Shown: positions 1 to 9,800 of the stretch, one piece after another | Numbering within the stretch: the first letter of the stretch is position 1 | How the letters are laid out: each line of letters opens with the position of its first letter | Source: JANNYA01 sp031409855 | GTDB lineage: Bacteria; Pseudomonadota; Gammaproteobacteria; Xanthomonadales; SZUA-5 | Direction of reading: 5' to 3' | DNA: 64,000 bases | Assembly: GCA_031409855.1 (NCBI GenBank) | Contig: JANNYA010000215.1 | Coordinates: 1 to 64,000 of the forward strand | Notes under the pieces: model-generated | What the model was told of the DNA's origin: nothing | Databases searched by the model: none | What the model saw: the letters and a program-made list of their open reading frames with translations, nothing else | Made by a program: the position numbers and the translations under genes

Positions 1-78
1 TTGACTATCGCTGCGCAACGCGACGCGCTGTAATGCTTGGTCGCGCCGTTCTTGACTATATTTTGCTTGCTTTTTCAT
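1..78 (-). CDS. Partial transposase OrfA-like protein (N-terminus only)
   Basis: An ATG at 78 reading leftwards stays open for 26 codons to the window edge. A good ribosome-binding site (AAGGAAAA) lies just upstream. The peptide starts MKKQAKYSQERRDQALQ, a basic, helix-forming start resembling the helix-turn-helix OrfA subunits of IS3-type elements. Only the N-terminus is visible, so the family assignment is tentative. It points away from the IS21 genes and belongs to another element or gene. Confidence 0.4.
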   Translation of the reverse strand, partial: MKKQAKYSQERRDQALQRVALRSDSQ

Positions 79-158
79 GCTATTTTCCTTGTCGACCTAT
101 GAATGTTATCTTAGGTGACAAGTAGTTTGTCAGATGGGGATATCCACGTGAAGCAGTT

Positions 159-1526
159 GTGGATCAGACGTTGCCAGATTTTGCGGCGGTGGCTGCGCGG
201 CTTGGCTCATTCAAAGGCATGACGCGCGAACGGGTGTGGCAGGAGTATCGCCAAGCGCAGCCGGAAGGTTTGAGTTACAGCGCATTTTGTGCCAGTTTTG
301 CGCGGTTTTTGGGCCTGCAAAAACTGAGCGCTAAGCAGTTCCATGCGCCGGGTTCGGCAATGTTTGTGGACTATGCCGGGCCGCCGTTATTCATCACCGA
401 CCGGCACACGAGCGTGCGTACAGCGGTGCGTGTATTTGTCGCAGCGATGGGTTACAGCCATGCGATTTATGCGCATGCTACGCCGGGTGAGCGCACGATG
501 GATTGGTTGGACGGACATGTTCAAGCGTTGGCTTATTTTGGCGGCGTGCCAGAAAAAATTGTGCCAGATAATGCCAAGGGCGTGGTCGCCAAAACATGTC
601 GCTATGAGCCGGTGTTGAACGCCTCGTATACTGATTTTGCACGACACTATGACTGCGCAGTGGTGCCTACCCGAGTGCGACGTCCACAGGATAAAGCGAA
701 GGTTGAGAACGCCGTTCAAATTCTAGAACGCGCGCTGTTTCCAGAGTTGATGGCGGCGACCTTTTTCGACATTGAATCGCTCAATGTGGCGCTGCGCGAA
801 GGTATAGATCGCGTCAATGCCAAGCCGTTCCAAAAGCGCGATGGCTCACGTTATTCGCGCTTAGCCGAGGAGCGCACAGCCCTCAAGCCTTTGCCCGCCA
901 CGCCGTATGAGTTTGCCCAGTGGAAACGCGCAAAAGTGCAATTGGACTACCACGTGGAAGTCGATCAACGCAGCTATTCGGTGCCGCATCAGCAGGTGGG
1001 AAAGACCGTCGATATCCGCATCAGTGCGCACACCATCGAAGTCTTTTTGCGGGGCTCGCGAATTGCCAGCCACCGATGCCTAGCAACGCGCGGCGCGTAT
1101 TCTACAGTGCCAGAACACCGGCCTGATCGGCACCAACCACCGAGTGTTGAAGCCTTGTATCGACGCGCCGATGGCATCGGTGTTGCGACCGCTGCTCTGG
1201 TGCGCAGACAGGTCGAACGCAAGCGCCATCCGGACGAGACACTGCGCAGTATTCAAGGCATTTTGCGCCTAGCCAAAGAGTACGGTGACAGCGCGCTTGA
1301 AGTGGCCGCAAGTCAGGCGATTGCACTGCGCACTTTAAGCTATCGCGCCCTGTTCGCTTTGTTACAACAGCCACCACCCGAGGCCGCGCGCACGGCCATC
1401 GTCATCCAGCACGAACACCTGCGCGGTGCGGCGCATTATGCGGCTCAATTTAGCGGTGACGTTTTGGTTTTGGACGTCACGCCAAGGCGTGACTTAGGAG
1501 GCGCATCATGCTCCAGCATCCACTAA
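159..1526 (+). pseudogene. istA: IS21 transposase IstA, N-terminally truncated
   Basis: This is the DDE transposase of an IS21-type element, which cuts and joins transposon ends with help from IstB. The integrase core is intact: D71 (in FVDYAG), D137 (in IVPDNAK) and E183 (in KAKVEN) form the catalytic triad. A C-terminal Mu-transposase-like region ('RSYSVPHQ', about residue 275) follows. Family members are usually about 500 residues, with the first catalytic Asp near residue 120. Here it is at 71 and the N-terminal helix-turn-helix is missing. The only start is GTG at 159, with no convincing ribosome-binding site and an in-frame TAG at 123-125. The gene is therefore called truncated and probably inactive, although the core could still be expressed. 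Its 3' end overlaps istB by 19 bp, as is normal for the family. Confidence 0.8.
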
Positions 1527-2275
1527 ATCAAGCGCTACTTGACCTCGGTTTACGTGGCATGGCGCGCGCCCTGGAGCGCAGTCAACGCGAGCCTAGTGCT
1601 GAGCATTTGAGCTTCGAAGATCGCCTAGGTCTATTGCTTGACGTCGAGCAAGTAGAGCGGCAAAACCTGCGTTACGCACAGCGCATCCGATGGGCCAAAT
1701 TGGCGCAACCCGCGAACACTGAAGACCTGGATCGCAGCGCAGTACGCGGCCTCGATGCACGCTTACTGAGCCAACTCATCACGCTCAAATGGATTGATCA
1801 AAGGCTGAATGTTTTGATCATTGGCCCCACCGGCGTTGGCAAAAGCTACCTCGCTTGTGCGCTTGCACATGCCGCCTGCAAAGCCGACCACTCAGTGCGC
1901 TACATCCGCTTGCCAAGGCTGCTGGAAGAGCTGGCCTTAAGCGAGGCAACGCGCAAGAAAAGCGCGCTGTTCAAGGCCTATGCCAAGGTCAAATTGCTGG
2001 TCATTGACGATCTCGGACTGACGCCACTCACCGACGGTCAAAGTCGTGATTTATTAGAAATTATTGAAGATCGCTACGACAAACAGTCGACGCTGATCAC
2101 TAGCCAACTTCCCATTGAACACTGGCATCAGCACTTCGGCGACCCAACCCTTGCGGACGCCATTCTGGATCGATTGGTGCACAACGCACACCGCATCACG
2201 CTCAAAGGCGAGTCCATGCGGCGCAAAAAAGCACTTGCAAGCACCTTAAATTTAACCGGAGAAACTAAAAAATAG
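1508..2275 (+). CDS. istB: IS21 helper ATPase IstB
   Basis: IstB is the AAA+ ATPase that assists IstA in target selection and strand transfer. The 255-residue length is typical. A Walker A motif (GPTGVGKSYL, about residue 108) and a Walker B motif (KLLVIDDLGL, about residue 162) are present, and the C-terminus has the usual SMRR-containing basic end. The ATG at 1508 is preceded by GGAGG. The reading frame looks intact, so IstB could still be made even though its partner is truncated. Confidence 0.92.
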   Translation: MLQHPLNQALLDLGLRGMARALERSQREPSAEHLSFEDRLGLLLDVEQVERQNLRYAQRIRWAKLAQPANTEDLDRSAVRGLDARLLSQLITLKWIDQRLNVLIIGPTGVGKSYLACALAHAACKADHSVRYIRLPRLLEELALSEATRKKSALFKAYAKVKLLVIDDLGLTPLTDGQSRDLLEIIEDRYDKQSTLITSQLPIEHWHQHFGDPTLADAILDRLVHNAHRITLKGESMRRKKALASTLNLTGETKK

Positions 2276-2323
2276 ACTTGAACTATTCAATAAATTAAAC
2301 GATGTTCCAACACCCGCCAACCC

Positions 2324-2392
2324 GACCGGCATCAACAAGAATCACTGACCGGCTTGAACAGGAATTGGTGACCGGCATGGCAGGAATACACA
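2324..2392 (+). repeat. Three tandem 23-bp repeats at the IS21 right end
   Basis: Three adjacent 23-bp units start at 2324, 2347 and 2370. Each begins GACCGGC and continues with an A/G-rich, related sequence (CATCAACAAGAATCACT, then TTGAACAGGAATTGGT, then ATGGCAGGAATACACA). IS21 elements carry multiple internal repeats near their ends that bind IstA, and these fit that role. No matching set was found at the left side of the element. Confidence 0.65.
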
Positions 2393-2532
2393 CCGATGGA
2401 CAAGAACCGGATAGAAGGCGGTGCTGATTAAGGCGAGCGGGCACAATTCCGCGAAGTTTTTGTGGTCAAGAATCAGTGACGTAAATCCGGCGGTCGTGCA
2501 GTTTCGGCGTGTCGTTCTTACCTGCTGGCAGA

Positions 2533-2652
2533 TTAGGGCTTGACTCGGTAGGTGGGGTTGGGCGGAGGGATACGCTTTAGCGGCATGTCTGGACGATACT
2601 TCAAGGTGCCAAATGTCGACTCACTAAATGGACTGTCATTGCTGCACGAAGG
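2533..2652 (-). pseudogene. Remnant of IS3-family transposase OrfB (C-terminal fragment)
   Basis: The minus-strand reading contains GPSCSNDSPFSEST followed by FGTLKYRPDMP. This is the conserved segment around the catalytic Glu of IS3-type integrase domains (typically SNDNPFSE...FRTLKYRPEYP). The homology stops within a few residues on the 3' side, and upstream sequence in the same frame does not resemble a transposase. It is a short scar of about 35 residues, not a functional gene. Confidence 0.6.
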
Positions 2653-2712
2653 CCCACTGTGCCAGATTCGTCCTGGCGCTCTGCGTGTCCTAATTCCCGC
2701 AAGGGTTGCTGT

Positions 2713-3068
2713 CATAATGTCAAACTGGCCGAAGTCGAGGCGCTCGCGCAACGTTATGCCGCGCAGTTGCAGCCGCGCCCGCCCGAAGTTCCTGCCGCCT
2801 AAGCCAGTGCTCGTTTTGACGCTGACGCCGAGCCCCGCTTTGTCGAAGTCGACGTCGCTAGCCTGATCCTTTCCGACCCGTGTTCGGTTGGCGTCGAAGC
2901 GCTGGCACTCGCCGCAATCACTGAGCTTGGCATTGACGAAACCCTGACTTTGGCCGGCCTGAACGGCCCAGATCGCGCCGCCGCCCTCGGCTTGATCGTC
3001 GCCCGCATGGCCGCGCCCGGCTCGGAGCGGTAAACGCACCGATGGCTGAAAAACAGCGACGCGTAACC
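2713..3068 (+). pseudogene. Remnant of IS1634/IS4-type transposase (N-terminal part)
   Basis: One frame reads KLAEVEALAQRYAAQL, then after an in-frame TAA it continues with FVEVDVASL, SVGVEALAL, GLNGPDRAAALGLIVARM and AAPGSER, then a second TAA and THRWLKNSDA. This succession matches the N-terminal region of IS1634-type transposases, which carry the GxxRAAAxGxIxxRMAAPGSE...THRWL pattern. Two internal stops (about 2804 and 3031) and the lack of the DDE domain show it is decayed. No clear start or end could be defined. Confidence 0.65.
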
Positions 3069-3260
3069 GCGATTTTTACGACCCGAAACGGCGATGCACT
3101 GCACGTGGGCAAAACCACGCAACCCGCGCCCACGCGAAAGCGATCACACAAGCACTCAATCTGGTGCCATTGTCGGCAAGATAACCAGGGCCTGCTGCAA
3201 GGCAGGTTCCTACCGCGATCACTGGTTCTGTCGACGACAAAAAATTTGACTCAGCGTTTT

Positions 3261-3845
3261 TCAGCGACTGCCAGCAATTGACAGAGTTAACTCGACCGCA
3301 TCACTGACTACGCCACGGCGCGCCTTCATGCCGAACTCGGAACGATTTAAGGTGCCGCTAACCTCAAACGCACAGCGCCAAGGTGTTTGCGCAAAAGCGT
3401 TAGCGCAGGGTTTGGTTGTCAAAACAAAGCTTTGTTGTTGGCTGACGCCGCGCACGGTTAGCTTGCCGCTTATCTGCCCGCCGTGTCGTAAAGTTGAAAT
3501 TGGAAAACTGTCAGACTGAAACACAATTTCCGGAAAGCGCGCGGCGTCAAAATAGGCGGGGCTTTTAAGCAGAGCCACATCCGACGGTGATTTCATCCTG
3601 GCGCTAGCGGTTTTAATGCGTGCACTTACGCGTGCGCTGTTTGCTTGCACTGACAAGGCGCCACGCATCTGCGTGAAACTGCCGCGCTTTTTGAACACGC
3701 CGAAAATTGACACGTGAAATTGTACGGAGCTGGCACGGCCAAACTTGACCTCAAGTGGCAAGCCTGCATCCGCGCGCTTGCCCGCATTCGTTGGCTTGGC
3801 CGCCTGCGTAAGGCCAGCGGCTGTTACCAGCAAAATTGCTAGCAA
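3261..3845 (-). CDS. YceI-like exported lipid-binding protein
   Basis: This is a secreted or periplasmic protein of the YceI family, whose members form lipocalin-like barrels that bind isoprenoid-type lipids. After a hydrophobic N-terminus ending ...GLTQA, the sequence shows the family pattern: 'MKSPSDVALLKSPAYFDAARFP' split across about residues 85-106, then GKLTVRGVS, FEVSGTLNRSEFGM and a VELTLSI end. The length of 194 residues is typical. No ATG exists upstream, and the frame opens after a stop with CTG/TTG codons, so a TTG start at 3845 is the working choice and is uncertain. It lies 35 bp downstream of the giant protein gene on the same strand, and no separate promoter was recognised. 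Confidence 0.75.
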   Translation of the reverse strand: MLAILLVTAAGLTQAAKPTNAGKRADAGLPLEVKFGRASSVQFHVSIFGVFKKRGSFTQMRGALSVQANSARVSARIKTASARMKSPSDVALLKSPAYFDAARFPEIVFQSDSFPISTLRHGGQISGKLTVRGVSQQQSFVLTTKPCANAFAQTPWRCAFEVSGTLNRSEFGMKARRGVVSDAVELTLSIAGSR

Positions 3846-3880
3846 CAGCCACTTATACGTTAATAGCTGCAGCGAAAGGT

Positions 3881-6800
3881 TTATTCGATGTCATCCTCAA
3901 AACCAGCGCCGAGGATGCCGCGCGGGTCAGCGTCGGTGGCGCTGTTGTTGGCAGGATTCGCATCGACAATGCCCACCGGCGCAGTAACGGTAACGCTATT
4001 AGATACCGGCGCTTCACCCGCCACCGGCAATTCCACAACGACTCGATACGCGACTGAGCCGGACGGCGCGACATCAATCGTTTGGGCGATTGCGCCGGTT
4101 CCGGATGCTGCACCACAGCTGCTGCCAGCGGCGGCGATGCAGGTGTAGCTTTGCGAAAGCGCGCCGGCGGGCAGGGCGTTGCTGACACTTGCCGCGCCCA
4201 CAGTGGCGTCGCCGAGATTTCGCAATTCGATCGTGTAGATCACTTGTGCACCGTTAATCACGCGCACGCCATTGCCGATGCTTGCCATCAAATCAACGCT
4301 GCCACCGCCTTGCTGCACGGTGTAGGTCAGGGGCGGGGACGTGCTGGCCAGATAGGAGGCATCGGACAAAAAGCGTGCGGTAATCTGGCGCACGCCGAGC
4401 GTGCTTGGGCTTAGTGCGCAGCTGCCGGTTGGGAATGTCAAGGTGCAATTCGCACTGCTTACGCCGTCTGACACGCGCACTTGCCCAGCTGGCCCCAACA
4501 GCCCAGGCGGTACCGCCCCGGGTGCCAAAACGCCGAGCGTGTAGGTCACCGTCACTGGCTGATTCGCGCCACCTTGGGCGGCGCTCAAACTCGCCGACAT
4601 GCCGGTTGCGGCAGGGTTGGTCGTGTGCTCAATAAATGCCTCTTGCGAAGTATAGACGCCCGAGCTATCAGTGAATTTCACCAGCAGGCCTTTTACAACG
4701 GGGCTACGGGAGAATAAATTGACCGTCGCACTGCCTGCGGTCATCGGGGCAGTGGTCGGTATGCCACCTGGGAACTGCGTGACCAGTACCGAGCCGGTTG
4801 GAATTGGTCCGCCCGACGTTGCGCTGGCAGTTACGGACACGCTGTAGGCTTGGCCAACCACGGTTGGATTGAGCGATTGCGTGAATGCCAGGGGAGCCAA
4901 TGCCGTTGTAAACACGGCATTGCCGCTGACATTGGAGTCACTAAAACCGCCACTGCCGGTAAAGGCCACGCTGGTTACCCAAACGCCGGGGGCGGTTGGA
5001 CTCAGACTGCAGTTTCCGACTAACTCGTTCGCATTGCTGCCGTTGACGAGTGTCGGAGTGCAGCTAATTGGCGACAGCGTGGGTAAGCCTTGGCGCGTTG
5101 CGCTGACAACGGCAGTGCCGCTTGGGCGCATCGCTGCGCTGACGGTGAAGCTGACCGGATAACTGACTCCTGAGGTGAATGGCGTGGAGGTGGGCAAAGG
5201 CGCGCTGAGCACAACGGTGCTGGGGCCGCCTGGAGCGTCGTCGTTCAAAATTGTTCCTGTTCCCGGTATTCCTGAAATTGTGACCGCAGTAATCCCGCTG
5301 GGCAAATTCAGACTGCTCAAGGTGAATGTAAGCGTTTCATTGGGCTCAAAATTACTGTCGCCAATAATCGGGACATTGCGGATTGAAAGTTGCCCCGTGC
5401 TTGGGAAGATGGCAGTGCCCGAGCTTGCGATGTAGTCGCCGTCGGCGAGTGTTGCCGTGCCATCGCTGGAGGCGTAGTTCACGCTGACGGTTCCCTGCAC
5501 CGGATGATCCAAACGGATGTTGAAATTAAGCGGCGCACTGCCGGAATTACCTTCGGCCTGGCTGGGCGAGTTCACTGTAATAACAGCACTATCGTCATTG
5601 TTGATCGTGCCCGTTACTGCAGAGGTAATAATCGTCGCAATCGGCAGGGCTGGATCAGTCAGCAGCACCTGCAGGGTTTCATTCGCCTCAACGATATCGT
5701 CGCTGACGATTTCTATCGAGAACGTTCGGCTAGTAAAGCCAGGAGCAAAACTTACGACTAAGTTAGTGAGCGAGGAATAATCCGCAGCATCGGCGGGATT
5801 AGCGCCAAAGTTTGCGGTGCTGACCAAGACCTCAACCGGGGCCGCTGCTGCCACGGAAAGCGTTACCGTAAAAGTCAACTGCACCCCGCCAGAAGTGCCT
5901 TCGGTGATGCTGGCGGCGGTGGTTGCGGCATTGGTCACATCATTATTGAGGATGGTGTGGACGTGGGTGTTGGCCGCTGGGTCGATGCTAACTGCCATTG
6001 GATCTATACCGTTGGGTGCAGTCACACCCGTTAAAATAACGCGAAATTGCTCGGGCGCTTCAACCAAGCTGTCTTCGCTAACCGTAATCACCCCGGGGAC
6101 GCTGCCGCTGGAAATGCTTGCAGTTGCAGGCGTTACGGAAAAATCTTGTTTGCTTGCGGCATTGAGAAACAGCACAGGGTTGTTTCCATCGAACGCAGAA
6201 AAGTTGACGGCAGCTAGCCCTTCAATCACGTTGGAGCTGGTGATCGTCACGGCCGCATTCGCCGATTCCAGCGCACTGCTGGCGCTGGAAATGCGGATGA
6301 GGGCTTGGTCGTCATTGATTATCGAGCCGGTGCCGACCCCGGTGCTGATGCTCGCCCCGACCGGCGTAGAAAGCGTCAAAAGTATCGTTTCTGTCGCTTC
6401 AACGATGGTGTCCGCTGCCACCAACACCGATACCGTGGCACTGGTCGAACCCATCGGAATCGTGACCGTTTGATTCGAAATTGCGGTGAAATCAGTAACC
6501 TCCGCATCCGATGTTGAGGTATTCACGCTAAAGGTGACGTCAGTGGCGCTTACCGCACTCAAAGTCACCAAGAAGTCCAAACTTGGGCTGGTGGCGATAT
6601 CGCCGCTGACGCTGACGTTGTTGATGCTCAAACTTGGCAAAGGCAGAATTTGTACCTCAAACGCGCCGACATCAACGTGTGGCCCAAAAATGCGTGGGAA
6701 GCCTGGGCCGCGTTGATCGAAAGGTGGTAAACCGCTGGCCGCAGGATCCCCGGCGTCGAGCAGGGACGAGCCAAACGCGAAACTGATGGTGTTGGTTTCA

Positions 6801-9800
6801 CCGCCATTGTTCGCTAGCGGGTTGAGTAATGGTGCGCCAATGACTGGATTAGTGAGCGTTACAGGCGGCACCGGAGAGGCGATATAGCTGTAATCTGCAC
6901 TTGCAGACCCGCCGCTATAAAAAATATCGTCTGATTCACGGCGCGCTGAGCCTGTCGAGATACTTTGATTGCTAAGCACCGAATTTTTGATAACTAAGGT
7001 GTCAGCAAAGGTTGGGCCGATTAAAGCAATGCCGCCGCCTTTGGACTCGAACACGGTCGGTGAACTTGACGCGTTGATCGCGCTGGTAAAATTGCCCACC
7101 ACGGTGCTAGAGGCAATTTCAGCATTGCCGTTGCTGCCAATATAAATAGCGCCGCCGATGGCAATCGGTGCGGCGGGGCCTGATGCAGAGCCGGTAACAG
7201 CCGCAAAATTGCCAGTTAAGGTCGAGTTGCCAATGAAAAGCGCGCCACCGTCCATGTAAATCGCGCCGCCTTTAGCAATGGAATCGGTGGCAAACGTGAC
7301 GGCCTGATTGGACTCTAGCAAGGAGTCGTGTACGGTTAAATCCGCTTCCACGCCCATCGCAATCGCGCCACCATTCGCCAATCCAGGTGGGCTATCGCTA
7401 TAGCTCGCAACGCTATCAGCAATGCGTACGCCGCCGAGAGTTAGGTGTTCTTCGGAGGCAATTGCGCCGCCGTTGGGCGTTGGCGTTAATGCCAGGCCAT
7501 TGACCAAATTGACGCCATAAATTTCAACATTGGCATAGCTCGATGGCAAGCCGTCATCAATTGAGAAAATGCGCGAATTATCCAGCGCATCAATGGTTAG
7601 TAAGCGTGCACCAGGGCCGGCAATGATGACTGAGGTTTCAATGGCGATCTCTTCAGCGCCGGTCAAAGTGATCGTTTGCGGTGTACTAAACACGCCTGGG
7701 TCAAAGGTAATCGTGGAGCCCGGTGCGCCCGGCGTGCAGTTGGAATCTTGCGGTGTTACGCCAAGGGAAACGGCTAATAGGGCACTACGCAATGTGCAAT
7801 TGCTGACTGTGCTCGTTTCGCTCACGGTATCCACTTCAACATCGGGTGGTGGCGGCAAAAGCCGCGTGATCGTCACTTTGGTGGCGCTGTAGTTAATGCG
7901 CCATAACAAGCCGCCGTCGGTGAAAACAAAGTTCTCCGGCTTGCCCGCAAACGTACCGGTGATCGAGGCTGCGCCGATCACATCATAGCTGGAGCCAATG
8001 CCGATCGGCGTGCCCGTGGGCGATAGGCTCAAGCTCGCACCCGCCAAGGTAGCCGCACCGGTGGCACTTGCCCGGCCCGGGCCGTCGCCATCAACAATCG
8101 AGGTCAAAGTGATGCCGCTGGCTAGACTCAGCGCACCATTGACGTTCAACGTATTGGAATCTAACCGCAAGCCGCCCGTCGATGTACCGCTGGCGGGCAA
8201 GAAATCGGCAATCGTTGCGGGGCCGATGTTGACCAAGTTACCGCCGTCCATGCGCACCTGCGGCAAGGTGCCGCCATTTAAGTTGAAGGTGCCGCCCTGC
8301 AGCGTCATCGGCAGGGTATGGCTCGATGTGCCGCTAAAGTTCAAGGTGCCGCCGGTTTGGCGGAACTCGCCACCGCTGGGCATATCTGAAATAGTTCCGA
8401 AATACGATGCAGTAGCGCCCGTTGTCGTCAAGCGCCCAGCGACGCCACCATTACCGATTTTGATAACGCCGTTGCCATTAATGGCGTTCACCGTCTCTAC
8501 ATTACCAGCCAAATTCAATACACCTGGCCCGTTGAAAGATACGATGGCAGAATTCGGGATGCGTTCGTTCGCGCTGGTCAGCACTTCCGTTGGGGTGTTG
8601 ATTTCCAAGCCGCTGGTAAATGTATTCGCACCATCAAATACCACCACGCCGGTATCCCCTTGGCCAATACGCACCGCTGCATTGCCAGAAATTGCGCTGT
8701 TGAAGCGCAAGTTGCCGCCGATGGGGCGCAGCAATACGTTGGCGCCATTCACGACGAGCGGCGCGCGCCATTCCACCACGGTGCTGCTCAGGCTGTGGCG
8801 CGAATTGAGTTGGGTGGCATTGCCGTTCGCCGCTTGATTGGTGGTAAGGCGCTCGCGGTCAATCACTAAAGAGTTACTCGGCACGAGCGAGGTATTGTAG
8901 ACATTGATAAACGCGTCGGTGAGCGTGGTATCCGTCACGCCACCCGCGTCACCAAAGGGTGTGCTGTTGCGTACATCGACTTGCAAACCCGGCCCGGTAA
9001 TCGTGGTGGTACCAAGGTAGTTGGTCGCATTATTCAAAACGACAAAATGTTCAGCACCGCTCGTGCGCGTGTAACTGACATTGCCGCTTTGCCCAGTCGC
9101 GGCAAAATAGGGCACCAAAATCGTGCTGCCCGTGCCCGCTGGTGCGTTGCTGAATTCAAAATTGACGTTGCTGCCAAAGCCCAGCAGTTTCCCGCTGGCA
9201 TCGCCCAAGCGCAGGGTGGGGCCGGCATTGCTGACTGCATTGACGGTAACCAATGCGTTCGCAGCACTCAGCTGCAAATTTAAGTTCAGATTAGTGTCGG
9301 CGGTGGTCGCACCGGAAAAGCGAATTGGATTGCCGTTGGTTAGCGTCACGGTTGCCGCGCCATTGAGCGTGTAGGACTCCGTCAGCTGAAAGAAATCAAA
9401 GCTGCCAGCAGGAATGCCGTTCACGGTTTTGGTCAGTGCGGTATCAGGAAAACGCACGATTGACCCTGGTGTCGGTGGGCCGGCTGGCATCCAGTTACTG
9501 GATGTGGCCCAGTTGCCATCGACCGAACCGGTCCAGTCGAAATCGGTGGCACCCGCACTGACGGTTATGCTGAGCGGGAAACTCGCCATTTGCCCGGCAG
9601 CATCGGTCACATTCAGCGTGAAAATTTGCGTGCCTGCGAGGCCGGCCACGGTGCCCATTAAAGTAAAGGTGTTGACACCCGAGGTGCCCGAAAGCCAGCC
9701 CGGCCCGCCGCTAATGGACAGCGCGTAGGGTGTTACGCCGCCTGAGGGTGCTAATGCTGGTGCACTAAAAACTTGGCCAACGGTGCCAGACATTGCGCCA

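Larger units (their letters stand above)
159..2392 (+). mobile_element. IS21-family insertion sequence, left end apparently lost
   Basis: The overlapping istA and istB genes and the three 23-bp repeats after istB are the hallmark layout of IS21-family elements. At the left no matching repeat set is visible, and istA lacks about 50 N-terminal residues including the usual DNA-binding region. The left end therefore looks deleted or replaced. The true outer boundaries and any target duplication cannot be fixed from the sequence, so the limits given are those of recognisable IS21 content. Confidence 0.7.

Noticed and set aside
3042..3281. 79-codon plus-strand frame after the IS1634 remnant
   Set aside because: It is in a different frame from the transposase remnant, lacks a ribosome-binding site and resembles nothing, so it is not listed as a gene.
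7998..8837. Long plus-strand open frame (279 codons) opposite the giant protein gene
   Set aside because: It mirrors the repetitive, GC-biased codon pattern of the real minus-strand gene, has no start signals and resembles no protein. The same holds for the other plus-strand frames between 4082 and 11572.
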